A DNA stretch of 60,769 nt from Candidatus Aminicenantota bacterium (GTDB lineage Bacteria; Acidobacteriota; Aminicenantia; Aminicenantales; Aminicenantaceae). The notes beneath the pieces are model-generated. The model was not told the DNA's origin. It did not search any database and was given only the letters and a program-made list of their open reading frames with translations. The position numbers were made by a program, and so were the translations under genes. The stretch spans positions 87,932-148,700 of the forward strand of contig WVZL01000029.1 of assembly GCA_011772495.1 (NCBI GenBank), given 5' to 3'. Of the stretch, positions 26,324 through 35,808 are shown piece by piece. Position 1 is the stretch's first letter; each line of letters opens with the position of its first letter.

Positions 26324-28678
26324 TTATGTCCTTAAGGTAAAAAGGAGATAGAGTCCTATCAGGCCAAAAATCAGGTTTGGTCCCCAAGCAGCCAAAAAAG
26401 CACTCAGATAATTAAGATAACCAATGCTCTTGAAAATTCCAATTCCACCCCAATAGATCATCGCTATAGCAATGCTCAATCCTATACCAACCAGAGTCCC
26501 CCTCTTTCCCATAGAAAATGCAAAAGGAATCCCGAGGAGAGTCATGATCAGACTGGCAAGAGGAAAAGATACTTTATATTTCAAATCAACCTTGAACCTC
26601 ACCGTATCAAAATCCCGCTCTTCGAGCTCTTCTATATACTGCCTGAGTTCTCCATAACTCATCTGCTCAGGCTCTTTATATCTCTTCTTAAAATGATCCT
26701 TATCTTCCGCGTCCAGCAAATCAATTTTCTCTTTTTTTTCGAATTTTGTGGGCCTGCCATTGACGAAGTCTCTTGACCAGCAATTTACCAATGAAAGATG
26801 ACCATCACTTAAATAGCCCCTTTCAGAATAAATCCTTCTTTGAAAAGACCAGGCTGAAGGATCGAAATCATAAATCGAGAGCTGGCTGAAAACAGACTGT
26901 TTCAGATCAAAATAATTGTAATGGTAAATTCTGTTTTTTTCTTTGCTCAAAACCCAGCGGCGATCAAGGTAGCTGTAGCTTCGCGCAGGAACATCATTAA
27001 TCTTGTTCCAAATCTCTTCTTTTTTCTTGTTGGAATAGGGGAGAACATTTTCCTGAAGATAAAAAGAAAGAAAGCTCACCAGAGCGGCCATAAGAAGAAC
27101 AGGGAGAATAATGCGATAAAGGCTTATGCCACAGGCCTTCATGGCTGTTATTTCATTGAATTTAGTAAAAAGGCCCAAGGACAAAAGAGTTGTGGTCAAA
27201 GCAGTGACAGGAAGAATATAATGAATAAACTCTGGAATGCTGTAGCGAATAAACTCAAAGAGGAGAACAAGAGGCTTATCATGCTCATAGACATTATCGA
27301 TCCGCTCAAAAAAAGTAACGATTATTGAAATTAAAAGTAGACTGGAAAAGACTAGTGAAAATACGGCCAGGTATTTTCTGATGGTATAGCGATCCAGGAT
27401 ATTGGGAAAGCGAAGGGGAAGGCGAGGCCAGTTTCTGGAAAATATCCTCTTTTTTGGAGGAGACTTCTTTTCCTGCTTTCTCCTGAAAAAGCGGGAAAGG
27501 CCAGCAAAGAGCTTGGATTCTTTTAGCGATTTGAAGAATAGATAAATGCCAATCAGGAGCAGGAGAATATTTGGCCCCCATATTCCTAGCAAAGGAGAGA
27601 GTTTCCCATCCATAGCCATCTTCTCTCCCGCGGTGATCAGCACGTAATAGATTAAAATTATTCCCAGACTGATCGTGAAGCCACTGGTTCTCCCTCCCTT
27701 GCGTGTTGAAGCACCGAGAGGAAGACCTAAAATGCCAAAAATAAAGCAGACAAAAGGCAGGGCGAATTTTTTATTAATCTCAACCCAGTAAGAAATATAG
27801 TCCTTCCGTCTTCGCGAGTAATCAAACTTTTTATCAGCCGCGTCTTCCTTTTCCTTCTTGAGCTTTGCCAAATCTTGCTTGATGATTTTTATATCCCTGA
27901 ATAGCTCTCCTACATCTTTTTCTCTCACCCGTTTTTTCTGGGAAACGGAAGTAAAGAGGCTCTCCACATTGATTTCTTCTTCAATTTTCTCGAAAGATGT
28001 CACTCCGTATTTCTCTGGATCGGAGAGAGGATAAGAATGGAGAGTTCCGTCAAAAAGCTCAAGAACGGCTCTTTTCATTTCTGGATAGAAATTAAGCTTT
28101 CCCCTCCTTGCAGATATGACTCTTGGCTCTTCTGGTGGATCGGAAAAATAGACGAAAATATTCTCCCAGTCTCTTGCTTGAGTGATACCCTGGATAAAAA
28201 TGACCGTATTTGGAATGGATTCATTGAATTCCCTAGGATTAATCTTAAACTGAACTTTTGTCAGGACAGATTGATAAAGTGTCTGGATCAGCTTGTAGTT
28301 GGAATGAGGTGCAAGATAGAGAGCCAAATAAGAAGTCAACAGCCACCCACTGGCCGAAAAGATAAGAACCGGGCGGAGAAGCCTCTTATAGCTAATCCCT
28401 AAGGTTTTAAAAGCCATGATTTCCGAGTCAGATGAAAGGCGGCTCAGGCCACCCAAGACTCCCATCAGGACAGCCATCGGCACGGTAAAGGCCAGAATAG
28501 AAGGAATCAGGTAGATGAAAATTACAACCGCGGCCTTAAAAGAAACTCCTCTGGTTATGAAAATCTCAGAGAACTGAAGAATCTGGTTCATTAAAAGAAC
28601 AAAGGTGTAGATAAGAAGGCCAATAAAAAAAGGAGGGGCTATCTCTTTAATGATGTAGCGGTCGAAATACTTGATCAC
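26324..28678 (-). CDS. Fused LptF-LptG lipopolysaccharide export permease
   Basis: This 784-residue protein contains two complete YjgP/YjgQ permease units in one frame. Unit 1 (about 1-395) starts FDRYIIKEIAPPFFIGLL, has GLSRLSSDSEIMAFKTLGIS, and closes with the paired C-terminal helices. A short lysine-rich linker (about 396-420) leads to unit 2 (about 421-784), which starts LDRYTIRKYLAVFSLVF and has LFTKFNEITAMKACGIS. LptF and LptG are normally separate proteins that form a heterodimer with LptB2 to extract LPS. The start is GTG with no Shine-Dalgarno; a TGGTATATA box ends six nt before it. lptB and lptC are not in the window. Confidence 0.92.
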   Translation of the reverse strand: MIKYFDRYIIKEIAPPFFIGLLIYTFVLLMNQILQFSEIFITRGVSFKAAVVIFIYLIPSILAFTVPMAVLMGVLGGLSRLSSDSEIMAFKTLGISYKRLLRPVLIFSASGWLLTSYLALYLAPHSNYKLIQTLYQSVLTKVQFKINPREFNESIPNTVIFIQGITQARDWENIFVYFSDPPEEPRVISARRGKLNFYPEMKRAVLELFDGTLHSYPLSDPEKYGVTSFEKIEEEINVESLFTSVSQKKRVREKDVGELFRDIKIIKQDLAKLKKEKEDAADKKFDYSRRRKDYISYWVEINKKFALPFVCFIFGILGLPLGASTRKGGRTSGFTISLGIILIYYVLITAGEKMAMDGKLSPLLGIWGPNILLLLIGIYLFFKSLKESKLFAGLSRFFRRKQEKKSPPKKRIFSRNWPRLPLRFPNILDRYTIRKYLAVFSLVFSSLLLISIIVTFFERIDNVYEHDKPLVLLFEFIRYSIPEFIHYILPVTALTTTLLSLGLFTKFNEITAMKACGISLYRIILPVLLMAALVSFLSFYLQENVLPYSNKKKEEIWNKINDVPARSYSYLDRRWVLSKEKNRIYHYNYFDLKQSVFSQLSIYDFDPSAWSFQRRIYSERGYLSDGHLSLVNCWSRDFVNGRPTKFEKKEKIDLLDAEDKDHFKKRYKEPEQMSYGELRQYIEELEERDFDTVRFKVDLKYKVSFPLASLIMTLLGIPFAFSMGKRGTLVGIGLSIAIAMIYWGGIGIFKSIGYLNYLSAFLAAWGPNLIFGLIGLYLLFTLRT

Positions 28679-28705
28679 TCTGTTTATATACCATAGAAAA
28701 GCGCC

Positions 28706-28744
28706 AAAAAAAAGAAAGGCCCTGCGTATATGCGCAGGGCCTTT
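28706..28744 (-). terminator. Rho-independent terminator of groES-groEL
   Basis: On the minus strand AAAGGCCCTGCGCA / TGCGCAGGGCCTTT forms a GC-rich stem followed by CTTTTTTTT. It lies about 185 nt beyond the groEL stop and just before the lptFG start, isolating the two transcripts. Confidence 0.9.
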
Positions 28745-28769
28745 GAGGTCAGGGCCTTGCCCAAATTAT

Positions 28770-28923
28770 GGGGTCAGGCCTTATCCAACGGAATGCCATA
28801 AGGATAAGACGCAAGAAAATCCAATTCGGGGTCAGGCCTTATCCTGCAGAATGCCATAATGGCAAAAAGCTGGAAAAGATCTTTTCCCGATGACAAGGCC
28901 TGACCCCAAAAGGCCTGATCCCG
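28770..28923. repeat. GGGTCAGGCCTTATC hairpin module, solo copies
   Basis: A full hairpin (28828-28906) has arms GGGGTCAGGCCTTATC and GATGACAAGGCCTGACCCC. It is clearly homologous through its loop to the inner hairpin of element A at 19141-19219, sharing GAATGCCATAA and ATCTTTTCC. A partial copy (28770-28800) precedes it and a remnant AGGCCTGATCCCG follows. There is no shell around it here, so the module can exist independently of the composite elements. Confidence 0.85.
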
Positions 28924-28928
28924 AGGAT

Positions 28929-30557
<1,629 letters not shown>

Positions 30558-30567
30558 CTAGCAAAAA

Positions 30568-30855
30568 TTAGGTGATTTTAGCTAAAATCTCTTCTTCACG
30601 AACGATAATATGCTCAATATCACCTATGGTCACTTCTGTCCCACTGAATTTTCCGATGAGAACCTTATCACCCTTCTTAACATCAAGAGGAATAACTTTC
30701 CCGTCTTCTGTCACACGGCCTTTCCCCACTTCTATTACTTCTGCTTCCTGGGGTTTCTCCTTTGCAGTATCAGGGATGATTATTCCACCTTTCTTTACTT
30801 CCTGCTCTTCTAATCTCTTTAGAAGAACTCTGTCGTGTAAGGGTATCACCTTCAT
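30568..30855 (-). CDS. groES: Co-chaperonin GroES
   Basis: The 95-residue co-chaperonin caps GroEL. It shows PLHDRVLLKRLEEQE at the N-terminus, the mobile loop with the GGIIIPDTAKEKP motif, and the closing DIEHIIVREEEILA. The ATG is preceded by a strong AAGGAGGTTT. It is first in the groES-groEL operon; a promoter and a perfect CIRCE operator lie upstream. Confidence 0.98.
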   Translation of the reverse strand: MKVIPLHDRVLLKRLEEQEVKKGGIIIPDTAKEKPQEAEVIEVGKGRVTEDGKVIPLDVKKGDKVLIGKFSGTEVTIGDIEHIIVREEEILAKIT

Positions 30856-30909
30856 TTAAACCTCCTTAAAATGAATTATTTTTTTAGCAGATTTTCTAGG
30901 AGATTGCTA

Positions 30910-30939
30910 ATATTAGCTTGATTTCCCCTTTTTTGTCAA
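30910..30939 (-). promoter_or_regulatory. Sigma70-type promoter of groES-groEL
   Basis: On the minus strand TTGACA (30934-30939), an 18-nt spacer and TAATAT (30910-30915) lie 55 nt upstream of the groES ATG. The -10 box sits inside a perfect 12-bp palindrome GCTAATATTAGC (30905-30916). Confidence 0.7.
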
Positions 30940-30955
30940 GAAAAAAGTGATAAAA

Positions 30956-30982
30956 TTAGCACTCTTAATAGGAGAGTGCTAA
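30956..30982. promoter_or_regulatory. CIRCE operator (HrcA binding site)
   Basis: TTAGCACTC-N9-GAGTGCTAA is an exact match to the CIRCE consensus bound by the heat-shock repressor HrcA. It lies upstream of the groES promoter and overlaps the stop codon of the preceding HTH gene. HrcA itself is not encoded in the window. Confidence 0.97.
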
Positions 30983-31215
30983 ATTTTCTTAAGAATCTTT
31001 AAAGATTTGGCTCGGTTACTAAGAGTGTTGCGATGAATCCCTAGGCCCTTGGCCATTTTAGTCATATTCCCCTTGTATTTTTTCGCTGCCTTCTCGATGT
31101 ATATTTTTTCGAATTCTTTCAGCGCATCTTTAAGAGACAGTTCTTTCTCCACCATTTCATCGATAACAATCTCCATTTTCTGATGGATATTGAGTTTGTT
31201 AGATTTTTTTTCCAT
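30979..31215 (-). CDS. Small Fis-type helix-turn-helix protein
   Basis: This 78-residue protein has a charged N-terminal helix (about 1-35) and a Fis-type HTH (about 36-75). The HTH reads LKEFEKIYIEKAAKKYKGNM then KMAKGLGIHRNTLSNRAKSL, the same pattern as the DNA-binding end of NtrC-type activators, but with no AAA+ or receiver domain. It is probably a stand-alone nucleoid or regulatory protein; targets are unknown. Its start overlaps cvpA by 17 nt, and its stop lies within the CIRCE element, so it is the last gene of the purC operon. Confidence 0.82.
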   Translation of the reverse strand: MEKKSNKLNIHQKMEIVIDEMVEKELSLKDALKEFEKIYIEKAAKKYKGNMTKMAKGLGIHRNTLSNRAKSLKILKKI

Positions 31216-31729
31216 CTTTTTCCACCCTTCTTGTGATTTCTTGATAAGCTTCCTTGAATTTTTCCTTAAGCTCCTCAGGTATGAGGCTGATTATGGCCCT
31301 GGTCATTTGAAGACAAACAGGAGAAAGCGCAGATTCTTTCAAAGCCTTTTTGCTTATCGGAAACACCAATAGAGCAAAAACAACAACACCGCAGATGAGA
31401 ATCCCTTTCAGGAGCCCCAGGCCCCCTCCTAAAATATTATTAAGGACTTTTAAGGGCCCTTTTATAAACTTAGAGAGACAATATGAAGAAACCCACCCCA
31501 GGCCGAGCACAACCAAAAATATGGTTAAAAAACCCAAAAAATGAGCCAGGACTTCGTTAGAGACAAACCGAAGATAAAGCCGGGAGGCCTGGGAATAAAA
31601 ACCAACGGCTAAAATCAATCCAACAATCACTGCAAGAAGGCCAAACACTTGCTTCACAAATCCTTTAACTATGCCCAGGATAGAGGTCAAAGCCAAAATG
31701 CTGATCAAAATAACATCAATCCAGTTCAT
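31199..31729 (-). CDS. CvpA-family membrane protein
   Basis: This 176-residue protein has four predicted membrane helices and the CvpA pattern NWIDVILISILALTSILGIVKGFVKQVFGL at its start, with GLLKGILICGVVVFALL near residue 110 and a basic/acidic cytosolic tail. CvpA proteins are linked to colicin V production and envelope stress tolerance; mechanism is unclear. It lies six nt after the PHP gene and overlaps the HTH gene, in a purC-PHP-cvpA-HTH operon. Confidence 0.9.
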   Translation of the reverse strand: MNWIDVILISILALTSILGIVKGFVKQVFGLLAVIVGLILAVGFYSQASRLYLRFVSNEVLAHFLGFLTIFLVVLGLGWVSSYCLSKFIKGPLKVLNNILGGGLGLLKGILICGVVVFALLVFPISKKALKESALSPVCLQMTRAIISLIPEELKEKFKEAYQEITRRVEKDGKKI

Positions 31730-31735
31730 GCCAGT

Positions 31736-32617
31736 TTACTTCTTTCTTTTTCTTAGCTCCTCTACCATCCAGTATTGACCCTCTTTCAAAGAACCAAACG
31801 GAATGTGAGGTTTTATTTTTCCATGAAAATCAGACCCGGCTATCGGAACAAGATCTAGCTCTTCGGCAATCTTCTTGTAAAATTCTGTCTGGGAAGGGTC
31901 ATGATAAGAAGTGTAAACCTCCAGCCCTTCAAGCCCGCTTTCTTTCAGAATCGCGAGATCTTCTCTAGAGGTCTTCTGAAAATATGCCCCGGGATGAGCA
32001 AGGACAGGAACGCCTTCTGTCTCAGGAGCAACCTTGAGAACATCCAATAAGCTCATATTTCGCTTGGGAACCCATGCTGGCTTACCCTTTACGAAATAAT
32101 CTTCATAAAAAAGATAGGGAGCAAAGTCTGGACTTGTTCCGTTAAAATATTTCTTGATTGCGGGAGATTTTTTCCTTTCGGCCTTGCGAAGCAAAACTTG
32201 GGCAATTGTCACCCCCAAGGGAGGAGTGAACTTTGAATCCTTGGCGATCTCTTTCCAGCTAATATCAAATCCAATTTCCTGAAGTTTACGTACACGCTCC
32301 TTAGCCTCCGCAATCCTTTTCTTCGAGGCCTGAGCGATAAGTTTGAAAATAATTTTCTTCTTCCAGCTTACAAAGGGAAGAAGAAGATGAAACTCGCGGC
32401 CGTCGAAAAGAGTTGTAAGCTCGATGCCAGGGATAACTTCAACGCCTGCTTCTTCGCCGAACTGTAAAGCTTGAGGATAAGCGGCAACTGTATCATGATC
32501 GGAAATAGATATTGCTTCCAGGTTCGTTTCCCCTGCGAGCTGTACAATATGAAAAGGAGAAAGGCTGCCGTCACTACTTTTATTGGAATGAATATGCAGA
32601 TCGACTAGCCCTTGCAT
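31736..32617 (-). CDS. PHP-domain phosphoesterase (RNase AM/YciV-like)
   Basis: This 293-residue metal-dependent phosphoesterase has the PHP motifs VDLHIHSNKSSDG, ISDHDTV, VIPGIELTT, LAHPGAYF, and GSDFHG in order. These match the family of 3',5'-nucleoside bisphosphate phosphatase / 5'-3' exoribonuclease (RNase AM). The start overlaps the purC stop as TAATG, so translation is coupled. The exact substrate is inferred from family only. Confidence 0.88.
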   Translation of the reverse strand: MQGLVDLHIHSNKSSDGSLSPFHIVQLAGETNLEAISISDHDTVAAYPQALQFGEEAGVEVIPGIELTTLFDGREFHLLLPFVSWKKKIIFKLIAQASKKRIAEAKERVRKLQEIGFDISWKEIAKDSKFTPPLGVTIAQVLLRKAERKKSPAIKKYFNGTSPDFAPYLFYEDYFVKGKPAWVPKRNMSLLDVLKVAPETEGVPVLAHPGAYFQKTSREDLAILKESGLEGLEVYTSYHDPSQTEFYKKIAEELDLVPIAGSDFHGKIKPHIPFGSLKEGQYWMVEELRKRKK

Positions 32618-33510
32618 TATAACTCATTCTTCCCTGTTAAGAGGCTATAAATTTCAAGATATCTTTTCGATGTCTGTTCGATAATGGACTGGGGCAATGG
32701 AGGGGGAGGGGATTCTTTGTCCCAGTCTGTACTTTCCAGGTAATCGCGGACAAACTGCTTATCCAGGCTGGGCGGAGACTGGCCAGGAGAATAGCTTGTC
32801 AATGGCCAGAATCGAGAAGAATCTGGAGTAAAGATTTCGTCAACAAGCATAAGTTCATCCTCAAAAAGCCCGAATTCGAATTTTGTATCTGCAATAATAA
32901 TCCCCTTAGAGAGAGCATGAAAGGATGCTTTCTGAAAAAGCTCTATGCTTATCTTTTTTACCTTCTCGGCAAGTTCGGGTTCAATCAGCTTCTGCATCTG
33001 CTTAAAAGATATGTTTTGATCATGCTCCCCCTCTTCGGCCTTAGTAGCTGGAGTGAAGATTATCTCGTCCAGTCTATCAGCTTCTCTCAGACCAGAAGGA
33101 ACTTTAACCCCGCTAATCTTCCCTGTGGCTTTATAATCTTTCCATCCTGAACCGGAGAGATATCCTCGGACAACGCATTCTACAGGAATCACCTCTGTCT
33201 TATGGACCAGCATGGATCTCCTCTCCAGGATTTCTTTATATTTGAAGAGCATTGAAGGAAACTCATCTACTTCGTCAGTCAGTAGATGATTGGGGCAAAC
33301 GAGCGAAGTGAAATCAAACCAAAACTTGGAAAGCTGCGTTAAGATTTTTCCCTTATCCGGAATGAGAGAAGGAAGAACATAATCAAAAGCAGAAATGCGG
33401 TCCGAAGCAACTATAAGGAGCTTGTCTTCTATTTCATAGACGTCACGGACTTTTCCTTTTTTATATAAAGGAAGTTCTGGAATTGAAACCCCGGAATATG
33501 CTTCGACCAT
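32617..33510 (-). CDS. purC: Phosphoribosylaminoimidazole-succinocarboxamide synthase
   Basis: This 297-residue enzyme joins CAIR and aspartate using ATP in purine synthesis. Visible motifs are YKKGKVRDVYEI, VASDRISAFDYVLPSLIPDKGKILTQLS, PVECVVRGYLSGSGWKDY, and IADTKFEFG, which match the longer eukaryote-like/type-II SAICAR synthetases of about 300 residues. It heads the minus-strand purC-PHP-cvpA-HTH operon. No clear Shine-Dalgarno is seen. Repeat element B lies directly upstream. Confidence 0.96.
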   Translation of the reverse strand: MVEAYSGVSIPELPLYKKGKVRDVYEIEDKLLIVASDRISAFDYVLPSLIPDKGKILTQLSKFWFDFTSLVCPNHLLTDEVDEFPSMLFKYKEILERRSMLVHKTEVIPVECVVRGYLSGSGWKDYKATGKISGVKVPSGLREADRLDEIIFTPATKAEEGEHDQNISFKQMQKLIEPELAEKVKKISIELFQKASFHALSKGIIIADTKFEFGLFEDELMLVDEIFTPDSSRFWPLTSYSPGQSPPSLDKQFVRDYLESTDWDKESPPPPLPQSIIEQTSKRYLEIYSLLTGKNEL

Positions 33511-33550
33511 TGCACGCTAAAGAATAAAAAAAATAAATTCAAAAAGCAAC

Positions 33551-33836
33551 TAAAAGGTTTTGGGAAATAGCCTCGCTCCCCTTCAGATTTTTAACGCCAT
33601 TCTCCATTCACTCTTTTATTTTATTATATGAGATTACTAGCCTGTTCCGAGCAAAGCGAAGGAATCTTCTTCGATACTCGGAACGCTATGCTCAAACATA
33701 CTCGCCAAAAAATGGGGCCAGGCCCCATTTTTTGGCCCCATTTTTTCCGCTCGAAGAGCGAATTACGAAGGCTAAATCTTCAATGGTCGCTGCAGATATT
33801 TCCCAAAATCTAGGACTTAATAATCATTTATAACGG
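33551..33836. repeat. Composite palindromic element B (inverted, truncated copy)
   Basis: This is the shell of element A/C in reverse orientation: AAAAGGTTTTGGGAAATAGCC at the left and ATATTTCCCAAAATC at the right, with CTTCAATGGTCGCTGCAG inside the right end. The outermost TAAGCATCTCC ends are missing. The centre shares with element C a long segment (33620-33710, TAGCCTGTTCCGAGCAAAGC) and carries a GGGGCCAGGCCCC hairpin (about 33715-33732) instead of the TCAGGCCTTATC hairpin of element A. No coding sequence is supported. Confidence 0.85.
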
Positions 33837-33852
33837 GGCTTGAAATTCTTCC

Positions 33853-34557
33853 TTAGAATGACATTCCGATAAAGCTCAGCGTTCTGCCCGCCTCGTCCTT
33901 ATCTCTTCGGTATGAAGGAAGGTTCTGATGGCAATGAGTGCAGATGTCTGTGGAAAAAACATTCTTCTCGTCTACTCCTGCACTGACCATCTGAGAAAGA
34001 TTTGCTCCTTTGAGATCGAATAGATATTTTCTTGGTCGTAGAGGATGATTTAGAAAAAACTCTGTAGAAAGTCCTTCTCGCTTAAAGCTCTGAAAAACAT
34101 CCTCCCCAATTTCATAACATTCATGTCCTATACAAGGCCCCAAAGCCACCAGAAGCGACCCGGGATTACTGCCATAATGATCTTTCATCCTTTGAATAAC
34201 CTTATGAACGACTCTCTTGGATGTCCCTCTCCATCCACAGTGGACAGCAGCAATTACTTTCTGGGACTCATCCACGATAAGAACAGGGAGGCAATCAGCT
34301 GTTTTTATGATGAGAACAAGAAAAGGGAGGCCAGTAATCATGGCATCTCCTCTTAGTTTCTCTTCGGAAGTATTATCTATGACTTGGACAATGTTAGAGT
34401 GAATTTGATCAAGGAAGACGAGCTTAAAATCCTTCCACTCTGGTCTATTTCTATAATCACCCTCCTCCCATATTCTTATTCCGAAGCCATGGATAAGGAA
34501 GGGAATTTGTTCCAGTCGAGGAATCCTTCTGTATAAGGAGCCAAATTTTACATTCAT
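33853..34557 (-). CDS. pgeF: PgeF/YfiH (LACC1) family purine nucleoside phosphorylase-like protein
   Basis: This 234-residue protein has the family metal-site motifs LDQIHSN, KTADCLPVLIVD, and VHCGWRGTSKRVV, followed by LGPCIGHECYEIG. Members are variously described as peptidoglycan-editing factors, multicopper-oxidase-like proteins and zinc-dependent purine nucleoside phosphorylases. All key His and Cys residues appear intact. It is monocistronic on the minus strand, divergent from the radical SAM gene. Confidence 0.9.
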   Translation of the reverse strand: MNVKFGSLYRRIPRLEQIPFLIHGFGIRIWEEGDYRNRPEWKDFKLVFLDQIHSNIVQVIDNTSEEKLRGDAMITGLPFLVLIIKTADCLPVLIVDESQKVIAAVHCGWRGTSKRVVHKVIQRMKDHYGSNPGSLLVALGPCIGHECYEIGEDVFQSFKREGLSTEFFLNHPLRPRKYLFDLKGANLSQMVSAGVDEKNVFSTDICTHCHQNLPSYRRDKDEAGRTLSFIGMSF

Positions 34558-34671
34558 CGGGATCAGACTCTGATAACTTTAATTATTCTAATCAAAAAAT
34601 ACAACCAAATATTGAGCACCCAAAAAAATTAAAATTTACAAAGTATAACTCCAAATTTGCTATAATTGCTT

Positions 34672-35628
34672 ATGAAGAACGTGCAGCCAGAAAATTTCGA
34701 ACCAGCCTATCTCAAGACGCATCGAGAGGGGATGCTTCCAGAAAAAATTGAGAAGGCCTTCCGATTACTGGAGAAGTGCAGCCTCTGCCCTCGAAACTGC
34801 GGGGTGAACCGTGTCAAAGGAGAAAAAAAATACTGCGGCGCACGATTGCATCCTGAGGTCTCTTCCTACTCTCCCCACTTCGGAGAAGAAAGGCCTCTCG
34901 TTGGCCATCATGGCTCGGGTACGATTTTCATGACTCACTGCAACCTAAAATGCCTTTTTTGCCAGAATTACTCTATAAGTCACGGGGGAGAAGGAAGGGA
35001 GATATCCTTTGAAAGATTGGGGGGGATGATGGTCGAGCTTCAAATGATGGGCTGCCACAACATTAATTTTGTTACTCCCACTCATTATGTTCCTCAAATT
35101 CTGAGGGCCCTTCCTGTAGCTGTGGAAAAGGGACTTAAGGTTCCCCTTGTCTATAACACTGGAGGTTATGACTCTGTCGAGACTCTGAAGCTATTGGACG
35201 GAGTCTTTGATATTTATATGCCTGATTTCAAATATGCTGATGGCAAGGTAGCCGAAGAATACTCACAAGCATCTGACTATCCTGAGATGGCAAAGCTTGC
35301 CTTTAAGGAAATGCATCGTCAAGTAGGAGATCTCCTCTTGGATGAGAGAGGAATAGCACTTAGAGGGCTTTTGGTGAGACACCTTGTCCTTCCTCAGGGA
35401 TTGGCTGGAACAAAAGGGGTGATGCATTTCCTGGCTCAGGAAATCTCGAAGAACACCTATGTTAACATAATGGACCAGTTTTATCCCTGCGGTAAAATCT
35501 CTCCTAACTCTCCTTTAGGCAGAAGAATAACTCAAGGGGAATATAACGAGGCTGTAGAGTCGGCAAAGAATGAAGGAATAACTCGCCTGGATAAGCGGGA
35601 GAAATTGCGTCTTATCTGGCGTTTCTGA
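34672..35628 (+). CDS. Radical SAM protein, pyruvate-formate-lyase-activase-like
   Basis: This ~318-residue radical SAM protein has the cluster motif CNLKCLFC (CxxxCxxC), preceded by an N-terminal four-cysteine region, CSLCPRNCGVNRVKGEKKYC, that may hold an extra metal site. It belongs to the PflA-like group of unknown substrate often annotated as putative glycyl-radical activases; no glycyl radical enzyme is nearby. I chose the ATG at 34672; a TTG two codons earlier is possible. There is no Shine-Dalgarno, and TATAAT (34661-34666) ends five nt before the ATG, which suggests a leaderless or near-leaderless message. Confidence 0.88.
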   Translation: MKNVQPENFEPAYLKTHREGMLPEKIEKAFRLLEKCSLCPRNCGVNRVKGEKKYCGARLHPEVSSYSPHFGEERPLVGHHGSGTIFMTHCNLKCLFCQNYSISHGGEGREISFERLGGMMVELQMMGCHNINFVTPTHYVPQILRALPVAVEKGLKVPLVYNTGGYDSVETLKLLDGVFDIYMPDFKYADGKVAEEYSQASDYPEMAKLAFKEMHRQVGDLLLDERGIALRGLLVRHLVLPQGLAGTKGVMHFLAQEISKNTYVNIMDQFYPCGKISPNSPLGRRITQGEYNEAVESAKNEGITRLDKREKLRLIWRF

Positions 35629-35683
35629 TTCAGCCCCCTTCTGTCGTTTCTGTTTTCCTATTTTGCAAAATGCAAAAAAGTGC

Positions 35684-35808
35684 AAAAAAAGGGTACAGGC
35701 TCTTTTCTTTTATGACTACTGCTGGTATCGTCTCTATTATGGTTTGATAGATCTAACTCCTACGTTATGAAAAAAGCAGCCTGTCCCCTTTTTTTGTCCC
35801 CTTTTTTT
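35684..35808. repeat. GGGACAGGCT long hairpin between convergent genes
   Basis: The left arm AAAAAAAGGGTACAGGCT (from 35684) pairs with the right arm AGCCTGTCCCCTTTTTTT (ending about 35795), with about 65 nt between. A duplicated TGTCCCCTTTTTTT follows. It lies between the convergent radical SAM and MFS genes and could terminate transcription in both directions. The same arm sequence recurs at 57453-57545. Confidence 0.75.
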
